Shown: positions 1 to 8,065, counted from the stretch's first letter. The stretch: 14,709 bases of DNA from SZUA-230 sp964581095 (GCA_964581095.1 CAZONK010000070.1:1-14709), one strand, 5' to 3'. Numbers and translations: made by a program. Notes: generated by a model not told the origin, from the letters alone.

Positions 1-763
1 GTACTCGCATGAGTCTGGATCATATGCACGTGCAGATGAAATCGAAATTTTGGCGTTTTCTTATACCGGGGAACAGGAAACAACTGGCAAGAGCCGACTG
101 GGTAAATACGAGGAACTTCCCGGTACATATGAAGAAATTAAAAATATTTCAGATGTCATGAAGGGTACCTTTTTGACTGGAAAAGATGCAACAGAAACCA
201 ACTTTAAAAAACAAGCGCCAGGATACTCTATCCTGCATTTAGCATTGCACGGTGAATCCTCTTTAGATACACGAGGGGCAAAAATTATATTCAGATCAGA
301 TGATGATCCTGAAAATGATGGCATTCTTTACCCCCATGAGCTTTACAATCTTGGTTTGAACGCTCAATTAGTTGTACTAAGCGCATGTGAAACGGGTATT
401 GGGATATCCTATATTGGTGAAGGAGTTTACAGTATGGCCCGCGGATTTTCTTATGCCGGTTGCCCCACGGTAGTCATGAGCCTCTGGGATATAAGTGATA
501 AGACTACCTCAACACTGATGACCAGGATGTATGAAAACCTCGTAAAAGGTATTACACTTTCAGAATCGCTCAAAACCTCCAAAAGCGCTTATCTTCAAAA
601 CTCCTCTTATCTTGAAGCACACCCTTATAATTGGGCCGGGTTTATTACATTGGGAAAACCAATGAATATACAGTTAAAGAATACAGTCAAGTACTACTTA
701 TTAGGACTGGCATTACTTTTATTGGTATCCATCGTTCTTACTACTATAATTAAATCTGAATAG
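1..763 (+). CDS. CHAT-domain (caspase-like) protein, C-terminal part, membrane-anchored
   Basis: The reading frame is open from base 2 and runs in from the left edge, so the true N-terminus (in this family often TPR repeats) lies outside the window. An internal TTG at 50 is not a credible start. The visible part is a typical CHAT domain, a clan CD caspase-like protease fold. The likely catalytic His is in LHLALHG (codon at 248) and the catalytic Cys is in LSACETG (codon at 386). Conserved DGIL.HEL, GFSYAGCPTVVMSLWD and HPYNWAGFI stretches follow. After the domain comes a hydrophobic segment (about nt 692-745, LLGLALLLLVSIVLTTII) and a very short tail, so the protein probably ends in a membrane anchor. 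The Cys-His dyad is seen and the protease role is family knowledge. The substrate is unknown, and no adjacent gasdermin- or effector-like partner is visible on the right. Confidence 0.9.
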   Translation, partial: YSHESGSYARADEIEILAFSYTGEQETTGKSRLGKYEELPGTYEEIKNISDVMKGTFLTGKDATETNFKKQAPGYSILHLALHGESSLDTRGAKIIFRSDDDPENDGILYPHELYNLGLNAQLVVLSACETGIGISYIGEGVYSMARGFSYAGCPTVVMSLWDISDKTTSTLMTRMYENLVKGITLSESLKTSKSAYLQNSSYLEAHPYNWAGFITLGKPMNIQLKNTVKYYLLGLALLLLVSIVLTTIIKSE

Positions 764-773
764 TCCGCTAATG

Positions 774-1136
774 TTATTCATCGCATTTTTTTCCTTCTTC
801 TTTAATTTTAACAACCGTAGCAGTTTTGGTATCAGGATCATAAATATAGCACACTTTCATGCCTTGCTTCAGACTTACATGTGGTTCAGTATTATTGACA
901 TATTTGATTTTTTTCGAGAAAAACAGCCAATACTGGCCTATTCTTCGTGATTTTATGCGTGGCATATCTACATCTAGCGCATAGGTTGTATCATCGGGAT
1001 CTACAACAACACCTTTTCTTGGTTTTGGTAATAATGGATTGTCTTTTAGAAAAGGATTATCAGCGGTAGCAAATAATACAATTAAATAAACGACAGCAAG
1101 GATTATCAGCACCCATACAATGGTCTTCTTGTTCAT
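774..1136 (-). CDS. Hypothetical small protein with N-terminal membrane anchor
   Basis: I do not recognise this 120-residue protein. It begins MNKKTIVWVL with a hydrophobic segment at about residues 6-23, then a Pro/Lys-rich linker (about 26-45) and a soluble region of about 75 residues with likely beta strands (YWLFFSKKIKYV, MKVCYIYD, TATVVKIKEE). This suggests a bitopic protein or one with an uncleaved signal anchor. It contains two cysteines (Cys96, Cys118). It converges with the CHAT gene, with a 10-base gap between stop codons, and is divergent from the EcsC-family gene 140 bp away. The ATG at 1136 is the only start that retains the whole hydrophobic segment. Its composition supports a real gene, but there are no motifs from which to infer a function. 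Confidence 0.7.
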   Translation of the reverse strand: MNKKTIVWVLIILAVVYLIVLFATADNPFLKDNPLLPKPRKGVVVDPDDTTYALDVDMPRIKSRRIGQYWLFFSKKIKYVNNTEPHVSLKQGMKVCYIYDPDTKTATVVKIKEEGKKCDE

Positions 1137-1276
1137 TTCAGTGGGGGTTTAAAGGATGATTTGTGGTTTTAATTGATCAACTATTTTATAAGAAGTGAAA
1201 ATAATCGGTATAATCCAAATATTACTTGTTCTTCCTGCACGATTTCTTTTTTCAGTGATACTATCTTTATGACAAG

Positions 1277-2020
1277 ATGGTTACTTCCGGCATAACATGG
1301 TCTCAAGAGTTGGAAAAGTGGAAACAATCCATGCAACGGCCTCCAACATTGTTAAACCGCATTACCAAATCAACTCAGCACAGAATCAACCGGATCATAC
1401 CCGAAAAAATTCATAATGTTGTGACCGCCATCATCAAACAAATGACAAGAGGCGTCATATATGGAGCGCAAAAAACCACCTTGGCATCCCGATCAACGCA
1501 ATCACTTGATGATGTAGAAGAGGGTGTCTTGAAAATAATCAAAATATACCGGTCTACAGCAGCAGTGGAAGGTGGTGCCACAGGATTTGGTGGATTTCTT
1601 TCAGGGATGGCCGACCTGCCGCTCTGGCTAACCATTAAATTAAAGATGCTATTCGCAATCGCATCCAAATACGGGTTTGATGTCAATGATTATAAAGAAC
1701 GTATTTTTATTTTACATATTTTCCAGCTTACATTTTCAAGTCAACAGTACAGGAATGAAGTATTTAAGAGTATGGAAGATTGGCAAAACACTAAAGATCA
1801 ACTTCCGGATGACATCAATCAATTCGACTGGCGAACTTTTCAACTGGAATACCGCGACCACATCGACCTTGTAAAACTTTTGCAACTCATTCCAGGAGTG
1901 GGTGCAGTAGTTGGAGCTTATGTGAACTACCGGCTTACCAACAAACTCGGCAAATTCGCAATGAATGCCTACCGGATGCGGTGGCAAATGTTGATGAAGG
2001 AATTACCGTTGAATAGCTGA
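1277..2020 (+). CDS. EcsC family protein
   Basis: This 247-residue protein resembles the EcsC family, named after a protein of the Bacillus Ecs ABC transporter locus; its biochemical role is unclear. The diagnostic parts are a Gly-rich central segment (about residues 97-116, EGGATGFGGFLSGMADLPLW), then KLKMLFAIASKYGFD (about 121-135), and a C-terminal IPGVGAVVGAYVNYRLTNKLG segment (about 205-225). The Gly/Ala-rich stretches are amphipathic or membrane-associating in character, but there is no clear signal peptide. The N-terminal third (about 1-60) is less conserved and basic. The frame upstream is closed by a stop at 1256, and ATG 1277 is the first ATG in frame. No Ecs ABC transporter gene is adjacent, as is usual for this family outside Firmicutes. 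The gene converges with the downstream dipeptidase, 40 bp away. Confidence 0.8.
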   Translation: MVTSGITWSQELEKWKQSMQRPPTLLNRITKSTQHRINRIIPEKIHNVVTAIIKQMTRGVIYGAQKTTLASRSTQSLDDVEEGVLKIIKIYRSTAAVEGGATGFGGFLSGMADLPLWLTIKLKMLFAIASKYGFDVNDYKERIFILHIFQLTFSSQQYRNEVFKSMEDWQNTKDQLPDDINQFDWRTFQLEYRDHIDLVKLLQLIPGVGAVVGAYVNYRLTNKLGKFAMNAYRMRWQMLMKELPLNS

Positions 2021-2045
2021 AAGGTCAAAGCTAGATGTAAAATTT

Positions 2046-2080
2046 GCCAACTGCCAACTGCTAACTGCCAACTGATGACT
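2046..2080. repeat. Short tandem array of 7-bp units (GCCAACT)
   Basis: Five consecutive heptamers: GCCAACT, GCCAACT, GCTAACT, GCCAACT and a degenerate GATGACT. The array lies between the convergent EcsC and dipeptidase genes and overlaps the last five or so codons and the stop codon of the dipeptidase. The stop (TAG on the minus strand, 2061-2063) exists only because the third unit has T instead of C at 2062. Confidence 0.85.
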
Positions 2081-3383
2081 GGATCTCATCTCCTACCTTC
2101 TGAACTTCATCAAGCACACGCAACAAATTACCGCTCCATAATTTGCCAATCTCTTCTTCAGTATATCCCCTTCGAACAAGTTCCAGGGTTACATTAAATG
2201 TTTCAGAAGCATCGTTCCATCCTTCTACTCCACCGCCACCGTCAAAGTCAGAACTGATACCCACGTGGTCGATACCAATCAGATCAACAATGTAATCAAT
2301 ATGGTCAACGAAATCAGATACGTCAACGGGAGGGGCCACTTTGTTTACTTCGGCCATACGCGGCTCAGCATTTTTTTTCACTTCCTGGTATTTCTCCATG
2401 TATGCATCACGGTCAGATTCCTCCATTTGAAATACTTCCCTCCAGGGTATCATCTCAAAACCCATTTCCGCAGCAACTTCTTTATTTAGTTCATTGGCTG
2501 CATCACGATGTTTCGCACTTTTTTCTTTATTCACGTATCCCGAAAAAGCAACCGTCTGAACTACACCACCATTTTCTTTCATCCACATCAATTGTTCGTC
2601 ATCGAGATCACGACTATGATCACATAGTGCCCTTGCTGAAGAATGGGAAGCTATAATTGGCGCTTTGGATAATTCTATCATCTGCCTGATTGCTTCTTTT
2701 GAAGGATGTGATACATCGATCATCATTCCCCACTTATTCATTTCTGCAATTACTTCTTTTCCCAGTTCACTAAGTCCGTTATGCAGCCACACACTATCGC
2801 TTTCACCTGTATTCGAATCACTCAACTGGCTGTGTCCGTTATGTGACAATGACATGTACCTCCCACCCAGGTCATAGAATTTCTTAACATTTGAAATATC
2901 TGTACCAACAGAATACCCGTTTTCAATTCCAATCATTGCTACTTTCTTACCTGAAGCATGAATTCGACGTACATCTTCCGATGTCAACGCAAGGCCGATT
3001 TCATCGGGCGCCAGTTCCTCAGTCAGTCGGTTAATGGCTGCAAATTTATCCATTGCATTCTCATACGCTTTGGCATAGCCCTCATCCGTCAGCTCTCCCT
3101 GACCTGTATATACAATAAACCACGCAACATCCAATCCCCCCTCCTTCATTTTTGGAAGGTTTACCTGGTTTCCCAAGTCCATTGTATAGTTCTTTTCTAC
3201 AGTAAAATTACTTGTGCTGATATCATCATGTGTATCGAGTGTAATTATATTGTTGTGGATCTCCCGGGCTTTTGCGACTAACTCTTCTTCCGTCATGGGT
3301 TCATCTTCTGATACATTATTGTCGGCTTGCTGGCAGGAGGTTATCGCACCTATATAAAATATTATGGCTAATAGACTTCTCAT
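2061..3383 (-). CDS. Membrane dipeptidase (peptidase family M19), lipoprotein
   Basis: A 440-residue zinc dipeptidase of the renal dipeptidase family, which hydrolyses dipeptides through a binuclear zinc site. The N-terminus is a lipoprotein signal (hydrophobic residues 3-12, lipobox ITSC with Cys17), so the enzyme is probably anchored facing the periplasm or the surface. By comparison with the mammalian enzyme, the metal ligands are His52 and Asp54 (DTHDD), Glu154 (IGIENG), His226 (DVSH) and His247 (ASHSSAR). His181 (SLSHNGH) is the expected substrate-binding His, and Asp379 (SSDFDGG) is the further catalytic-site acid. The 21-residue spacing of His226 and His247 matches the family. It is divergent from the S9 peptidase gene (163 bp apart), suggesting shared peptide use. 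Its last codons and stop lie inside a 7-bp tandem array. Function is secure at family level; substrate range (D- or L-dipeptides) is not determinable. Confidence 0.95.
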   Translation of the reverse strand: MRSLLAIIFYIGAITSCQQADNNVSEDEPMTEEELVAKAREIHNNIITLDTHDDISTSNFTVEKNYTMDLGNQVNLPKMKEGGLDVAWFIVYTGQGELTDEGYAKAYENAMDKFAAINRLTEELAPDEIGLALTSEDVRRIHASGKKVAMIGIENGYSVGTDISNVKKFYDLGGRYMSLSHNGHSQLSDSNTGESDSVWLHNGLSELGKEVIAEMNKWGMMIDVSHPSKEAIRQMIELSKAPIIASHSSARALCDHSRDLDDEQLMWMKENGGVVQTVAFSGYVNKEKSAKHRDAANELNKEVAAEMGFEMIPWREVFQMEESDRDAYMEKYQEVKKNAEPRMAEVNKVAPPVDVSDFVDHIDYIVDLIGIDHVGISSDFDGGGGVEGWNDASETFNVTLELVRRGYTEEEIGKLWSGNLLRVLDEVQKVGDEIQSSVGS

Positions 3384-3477
3384 TTCTGTGTATGTTAAAG
3401 TTATCTTTTCCGTTTAGGTCAATATTTTTTAAAACTAGCAGGTACACCAGCAAACCGTATGAATATTTATGTCAGCG

Positions 3478-3505
3478 GTAAAATGAAATGATAGCTTCAT
3501 TTTAC
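3478..3505. promoter_or_regulatory. Perfect 10-bp inverted repeat between divergent peptidase genes (candidate operator)
   Basis: The left arm GTAAAATGAA (3478-3487) and right arm TTCATTTTAC (3496-3505) are exact reverse complements around an 8-base spacer. The site lies 95 bp upstream of the M19 gene start and 42-63 bp upstream of the two possible S9 starts. That position suits a regulator site or an mRNA leader hairpin. It is AT-rich and has no T-tract in terminator geometry. The repeat is seen directly; regulation is inference. Confidence 0.45.
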
Positions 3506-3546
3506 AAGTATTAAAATAATTTTCTTTCCATAATTTTAGATGTAAA

Positions 3547-5619
3547 TTGAACAAAAAAAATCTTGTCATGCGAATCCCTGTTACTTTTATTGCCCTCATA
3601 TTTATTACAATTACCGGCTATGCGCAAAATGAATTAAAAGATCCAAGCTTCGAAGATATCCTATCCCTGAAGAATCCTGGTAAACCATACTTTTCTCCCG
3701 ATGGAAGACACATTATCTTTACTGTACGTTCTACCGACTGGGAAGAAAACCGATACGATACTGAACTATGGATAAGTAAAGACGGCGGCAAACCCTTTCA
3801 ACTTACCAATAATCCTGATGGCAATAGTTCAAATCCCCAATGGTCACCCGACAGCAAATGGATCGCATTTAAGAGTGACAGGGGAAACAAAACCCAGCTA
3901 TATGCAATCCGCCTTGAGGGTGGCGAATCTATTGCGATTACAGAAGGGAAACGCAGTATTCAACAATTTCATTGGTCACCAGATGGAGAAAAAATTGCTT
4001 TCAAAATGCCAATGGATGTGGAGAAAATTAAAAAAGCAAGGGAAAAACGGTATGGAAAGTACGGTGTTGATGATGATGAATTTACATTATCCGAACTTTG
4101 GCTAATGTCGTTTAAACCTCCGGAGTTTACCAAGACCAAATTACCTGAACATGCGCAGGATTCAGTAGCAGAAGCAGCGCGTAAGCCTGTGAAAATAATT
4201 GAGGAACCGGAATATTATATCAATGAATTTTTATGGTCACCTGACGGAACAACTATTGCCATTGGCCACCAACCTGACCCATTGATTATGAGCTTTTTTA
4301 ACGCTGATATTTCATTATTAAATGTTGAAACCAAAGAAGTAACACCCCTCATTAGCAATAAAAGCGATGACAAATTCATTGACTGGTCGCCAGATGGTAA
4401 AAGCCTTATTTACAGTTCTTCAGTTGACAACCGTACATCGAATTTCTATAAAAATGGACAATATTTTATTCATACTTTGGGTAAAAAGAAAAGCTCAGAA
4501 ATAGGTACTGAATTTGATGAAAACCTTTCGGGTATTACATGGACTCCTTCGGGTATATATGCAACAGCATATCAAAAAACTAAAAGAAAACTTGTCGCAA
4601 TAAATCCTGCTGATGGAAAGGTGAAAATTATACTGGAAAACCCTGCCCGAATTTATGGATTTACCCTTGACAAACGCGGGGGTAAAATTGCTTTTAGCGG
4701 AAATAACGACAATGAACTAAATGAAATTTACGTAAGCCGGGTTGGAGATTTGAAACCGACCAGATTAACAAACTTTTCTACTCAAATAAGTGGATTTAAT
4801 GTTTCAAAAAGTGAGGTCATTTCATGGAAAAGTGCAGATGGCTCTGTGATTGAAGGTATTTTACATAAGCCGTCAAATTATGAAAAAGGTATAAAATACC
4901 CACTCCTTGTAATGATTCATGGGGGTCCTACGGGTATTTCTACTCCAGGCCCTGCCCCATCGTATGTATATCCTGTTGTACAATGGCTCAACAAAGGTGC
5001 CCTTGTCCTCCAACCCAATTACCGCGGTTCGGCAGGCTACGGGGAGAAATTCAGGGAATTAAATGTGGAAAACCTTGGAGTTGGTGATGCCTGGGATGTT
5101 CTGTCGGGCGTTGATTACCTAGATCAGCAGGGTCTTATTGACACAGATAAACTGGGCTGCATGGGCTGGAGCCAGGGAGGTTATATTTCTGCATTTCTAA
5201 CTACAAATACAGACCGCTTTAAAGCAATATCTGTAGGCGCCGGTATATCTGACTGGATGACCTATTATGTGAACACCGATATTCACCCATTTACAAGGCA
5301 ATATCTAAAAGCCACTCCCTGGGAAAATCCTGAAATTTATGCTAAGACATCACCCATGACCAATATCAATAATGCTTCTACACCTACTTTGATCCAGCAT
5401 GGTGAATTTGACAAGCGTGTACCCATACCAAACGCATATCAGTTACTCCAGGGACTTCGGGACAAGGGTATTCCAACTAAACTGGTCGTTTATAAAGGAT
5501 TTGGGCATGGAATTACAAAACCCAGGGAGCGACTTGCGGCTACCTGGCACAACTGGCAATGGTTCGGAAAATATATCTGGGGTGAGGATATTGAATTGCC
5601 GGAAGCGAAGGATCAATAA
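3547..5619 (+). CDS. S9 family prolyl oligopeptidase-type serine peptidase, exported
   Basis: A 690-residue serine peptidase of the acylaminoacyl-peptidase/dipeptidyl-peptidase type. The N-terminus is a signal peptide ending near TGYAQ (about residue 27). A beta-propeller follows with PD40-type repeats: FSPDG (49-53), WSPDS (99-103), WSPDG (143-147, 230-234, 280-284) and a degenerate WTPSG. The C-terminal alpha/beta hydrolase (about 430-680) has the oxyanion-region HGGP (458-461) and the nucleophile Ser542 in GWSQGGY. The other triad members are Asp622 (GEFDKRVP) and His654 (GFGHG), with normal family spacing. The longest frame starts at TTG 3547. ATG 3568 also gives a complete signal peptide (MRIPVTFIALIF...) and would leave room for the weak TAnnTTTG-like TAATTTTA at 3531, so 3568 is a serious alternative. 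It probably releases short N-terminal peptides in the periplasm, alongside the divergent M19 dipeptidase. Confidence 0.93.
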   Translation: MNKKNLVMRIPVTFIALIFITITGYAQNELKDPSFEDILSLKNPGKPYFSPDGRHIIFTVRSTDWEENRYDTELWISKDGGKPFQLTNNPDGNSSNPQWSPDSKWIAFKSDRGNKTQLYAIRLEGGESIAITEGKRSIQQFHWSPDGEKIAFKMPMDVEKIKKAREKRYGKYGVDDDEFTLSELWLMSFKPPEFTKTKLPEHAQDSVAEAARKPVKIIEEPEYYINEFLWSPDGTTIAIGHQPDPLIMSFFNADISLLNVETKEVTPLISNKSDDKFIDWSPDGKSLIYSSSVDNRTSNFYKNGQYFIHTLGKKKSSEIGTEFDENLSGITWTPSGIYATAYQKTKRKLVAINPADGKVKIILENPARIYGFTLDKRGGKIAFSGNNDNELNEIYVSRVGDLKPTRLTNFSTQISGFNVSKSEVISWKSADGSVIEGILHKPSNYEKGIKYPLLVMIHGGPTGISTPGPAPSYVYPVVQWLNKGALVLQPNYRGSAGYGEKFRELNVENLGVGDAWDVLSGVDYLDQQGLIDTDKLGCMGWSQGGYISAFLTTNTDRFKAISVGAGISDWMTYYVNTDIHPFTRQYLKATPWENPEIYAKTSPMTNINNASTPTLIQHGEFDKRVPIPNAYQLLQGLRDKGIPTKLVVYKGFGHGITKPRERLAATWHNWQWFGKYIWGEDIELPEAKDQ

Positions 5620-5649
5620 GTTAATAGTTGGGTAAATTACTTACAAATG

Positions 5650-5674
5650 CTTCGCTTTGCTCAGCATGACGCAA
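5650..5674. repeat. Remnant of an ATGACG-ending intergenic repeat
   Basis: The segment TTCGCTTTGCTCAGCATGAC followed by GC has the form of the widespread intergenic repeats that end in ATGACG. It resembles the CGTCAT/ATGACG-bounded units at 11441-11610. It lies between convergent genes and encodes nothing. The assignment is by resemblance only. Confidence 0.35.
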
Positions 5675-5699
5675 CTTCTAAATACGGCTCCTCAGCCCC

Positions 5700-5732
5700 C
5701 CTCATAGTCACCTCGGAAGAGGGACTTTGAGG
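5700..5732. terminator. Imperfect hairpin between convergent genes (candidate terminator or repeat)
   Basis: CCTCATAGTC-A-CCTC (5700-5714) pairs with GAGG-GACTTTGAGG (5719-5732) around a GGAA loop of GNRA type. There is one bulged A and one T-T mismatch. It sits between the 3' ends of the S9 peptidase and the SDR gene, where a bidirectional terminator is expected, but neither strand has a convincing T-tract afterwards. It may instead be a dispersed palindromic repeat. Confidence 0.35.
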
Positions 5733-5740
5733 TCTTCTAC

Positions 5741-6457
5741 CTACTTCACCGGTGGCTTCGACGGACGGACCTCGATCTTACTCGGCAATGTCCGTGGGTT
5801 CATCTTCAGAAGATCAACCACCATTTGTCCAATGTCCTCGGGCTGTATCTTCCAGGCATCCTCATCAGTAGGTTCATGATCATTGAAATAGCTAGTAACC
5901 GACCCGGGCATGATGGTTGTAACTTTTATCCCTTCCTGCCGTAAATCGAGCATAATGGCCTGGGAAAAGCCTACCAGACCAAATTTAGAGGCATTGTATG
6001 CAGCTCCTCCGGGGAAAAAGTTAGTACCTGCAAGGCTTGCGATGGTTATTATGTATCCATGAGACTTTTTCAATGCAGGGATAGCAGCTTTCACACTATT
6101 AAATACACCCGTAAGGTTGGTATCAATGGTTTCATTCCATTGATCAAGCGTAAGGTCTTCGATGGAACCAAATCGTCCCAAACCTGCATTTGCAACCAGA
6201 ACATCTAATTTTCCCCATTCCCCAACGACCTGTTCAACAGCAGCCTTTTCATCTGTTGCGTTTCTTACATCTGAAGTTATACCAAGTGCTTTTCCACTTT
6301 CCATCTGATTCAAATATATTGCTGCACCAGCCACTGTCTCCCTATTCCTCCCTGTGATCGCAATATTCATCCCCTGTTTCATTAACATTTCAGCAATGCC
6401 CAATCCGATACCTTTACTGCCACCGGTTATCAATGCAGTTTTATTCGTCAGTTCCAT
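5741..6457 (-). CDS. Short-chain dehydrogenase/reductase (SDR) family oxidoreductase
   Basis: A 238-residue classical SDR. The Rossmann nucleotide-binding motif TGGSKGIG is at residues 11-18, an acidic SDV adenine-site motif at 62-64, NAG at 90-92, and the catalytic tetrad at Asn114, Ser141, Tyr154 and Lys158 (YNASK). Arg37 and Arg39 after the second strand (TGRNR) suggest a preference for NADP(H), a weak inference. The C-terminus, EVRPSKPPVK, is typical of small SDRs annotated as 3-ketoacyl-ACP reductase-like or YdfG-like. It is the last gene of the minus-strand cluster, 48 bp after the GMC gene. A role on the ketone, aldehyde or secondary alcohol produced by AlkB and the GMC enzyme is plausible, but substrate specificity cannot be read from sequence. 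Family certain, role inferred. Confidence 0.92.
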   Translation of the reverse strand: MELTNKTALITGGSKGIGLGIAEMLMKQGMNIAITGRNRETVAGAAIYLNQMESGKALGITSDVRNATDEKAAVEQVVGEWGKLDVLVANAGLGRFGSIEDLTLDQWNETIDTNLTGVFNSVKAAIPALKKSHGYIITIASLAGTNFFPGGAAYNASKFGLVGFSQAIMLDLRQEGIKVTTIMPGSVTSYFNDHEPTDEDAWKIQPEDIGQMVVDLLKMNPRTLPSKIEVRPSKPPVK

Positions 6458-6505
6458 ACTTATCTTTTTTTTGATACGAATATAGTTTGATTCGTGAATT
6501 CGTGG

Positions 6506-8065
6506 TTAATCCTTTTCCGGAATTTTTGACATCCCATATTCGCTTATTGCCGTAATGGAAAGCGAAGGATTTACTCCCGGGTTGGCCGATATCATTGATC
6601 CGTCAAATACATACATATTCTCATATCCAAATATCCTGTTGTCTTTGTCGATCACACCTTCATTAGAAGATGCCCCCATGCATGCACCCCCCAGAATATG
6701 GGCAGTTGAGGGAATACCTGTAATTGTTTCAGTAAACATTGTCTGAGGTTTCCCATTGATGATTTTGCTAAAATCCTCTGCCAGTTTATGTGCTTCGGGA
6801 ATGAATGCTGTAGGAGCTTTTCCTTTTTCAACAAGTGTACGCATTCCAAACAATCCCCTGCGAAGTTTTAACGTGCTGTCAAGATGCTGCATAAATAATA
6901 GTACTGTTGTTCGTTTTGCAAAATCATCCACAAACCAAATCTTCAGCCACTGGATTGGTGCCTTAAATGGAATAAATAATAGTTTAAGAATCCGTAAAAA
7001 GAAATTTCGTTCACTCACCATGGGCATCATGGTGATTCGCCAGAAACCCGAACCTTTTCCATACCTTACGGGTTCCAGGTGACTGTTTTCATCAACTTCC
7101 AGTATAGAACCAATTGCTACCCCTTTCCACAAACCCAGGTCCTTATCAAGTGATGTGCTGGGGATCAACGCTTCATTATTAGTCCGTACCATATCACCCA
7201 AACGACTGGAGAGCTTAGGGAGGCTTTTCTTTTGAAGCTTAAGTAAAAGGGGTATCGTCCCCAATACGCCCCCGGCAAATACAACACCTTTGGCCCTGAC
7301 CTCAGAAGATTTTGCAAACCAGGATGTTGATTTTCGGTATTTTATTAAATAGCCCTGTTCACCATCAACTCCTGCAGGTCCTACGTCCATAACTTCATTT
7401 TCTGCAAGTACCTCTGCTCCAAGGTCCTGCGCCAGGTAGAGGTAGTTTTTATCAAGTGTATTTTTTGCATTGTGCCTGCATCCTGTCATGCATTCACCAC
7501 AATGGATACATCCTGTCCTCTCTGGGCCTTTCCCTTCAAAATAAGGATCAGGCACTGTTTTGCGGGGTTCATCAAAATAAACACTGACTTTTGTAGGTGC
7601 AAATTTATCTTCCTTGCCAATTCGGCTCGATAATACTTTCAATGCTTCGTCACTTGGCCCAAGGATTGGGTTAGTAGCTGCTCCCAACATTTTCCAGGCT
7701 ACTTCATAGTGAGGCTCAAGCTTTTTTTCCCAATTGTCCAGTCCTGACCACGATCCATGACTAAAGAACTCACTCTTTGGTTTTGGAAGCGTATTGGCAT
7801 ACACAAGTGATCCGCCACCAACACCTACACCGCTGAGAATGGAAATATGTCTGAAAAAAGTGATCTTCTGGATACCAAATAACTTTAATGCGGGTAACCA
7901 CAACCATTTGCTTAAATTCCAGTTGGTTTTTGGAAAGTCACAGGCTTCCCATCTTTTTCCTTTCTCAATGACCAGTACGGAGTATCCTTTTTCCGCCAGC
8001 CGCAATGCAGATACGGAGCCGCCAAACCCCGATCCGATAATTACATAATCATATAATTTAGTCAT
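6506..8065 (-). CDS. GMC family flavin oxidoreductase, cholesterol-oxidase-like, with Cys4 Fe-S-like motif
   Basis: A 519-residue FAD enzyme. The N-terminal dinucleotide-binding motif GSGFGG is at residues 11-16, with the acidic ribose-binding Glu34 (VIEKG). The FAD-contacting GVGVGGGSLVYAN loop is at 79-91. The C-terminal GMC region contains His456 (AHILGGACMG) and Asn499 (ANPGVNPSL), which match the active-site His and Asn of cholesterol oxidase. There is no signal peptide. Residues 186-196 read CIHCGECMTGC (Cys186, 189, 192, 196), followed by RHNAKNTLDKNYL. This is ferredoxin-like CxxCxxCxxxC spacing, absent from classic GMC oxidases such as glucose or choline oxidase, though I recall it in ChoD-like relatives. 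The start overlaps the alkB stop by 8 bases (ATGACTAA), indicating translational coupling. It likely oxidises the alcohol made by AlkB and may pass electrons onward rather than to oxygen. The family is sure; sterol versus fatty-alcohol substrate is open. Confidence 0.92.
   Translation of the reverse strand: MTKLYDYVIIGSGFGGSVSALRLAEKGYSVLVIEKGKRWEACDFPKTNWNLSKWLWLPALKLFGIQKITFFRHISILSGVGVGGGSLVYANTLPKPKSEFFSHGSWSGLDNWEKKLEPHYEVAWKMLGAATNPILGPSDEALKVLSSRIGKEDKFAPTKVSVYFDEPRKTVPDPYFEGKGPERTGCIHCGECMTGCRHNAKNTLDKNYLYLAQDLGAEVLAENEVMDVGPAGVDGEQGYLIKYRKSTSWFAKSSEVRAKGVVFAGGVLGTIPLLLKLQKKSLPKLSSRLGDMVRTNNEALIPSTSLDKDLGLWKGVAIGSILEVDENSHLEPVRYGKGSGFWRITMMPMVSERNFFLRILKLLFIPFKAPIQWLKIWFVDDFAKRTTVLLFMQHLDSTLKLRRGLFGMRTLVEKGKAPTAFIPEAHKLAEDFSKIINGKPQTMFTETITGIPSTAHILGGACMGASSNEGVIDKDNRIFGYENMYVFDGSMISANPGVNPSLSITAISEYGMSKIPEKD

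Noticed and set aside
2046..2080. Possible CRISPR-like array
   Set aside because: The units are 7 bp and contiguous with no spacers; it is a simple tandem repeat.
3384..3420. Promoter for the M19 gene at TAACTTTA (complement of 3396-3403)
   Set aside because: It is one base off the -7 consensus, but it lies only about 12 bases before the ATG and lacks a correctly spaced -33 box.
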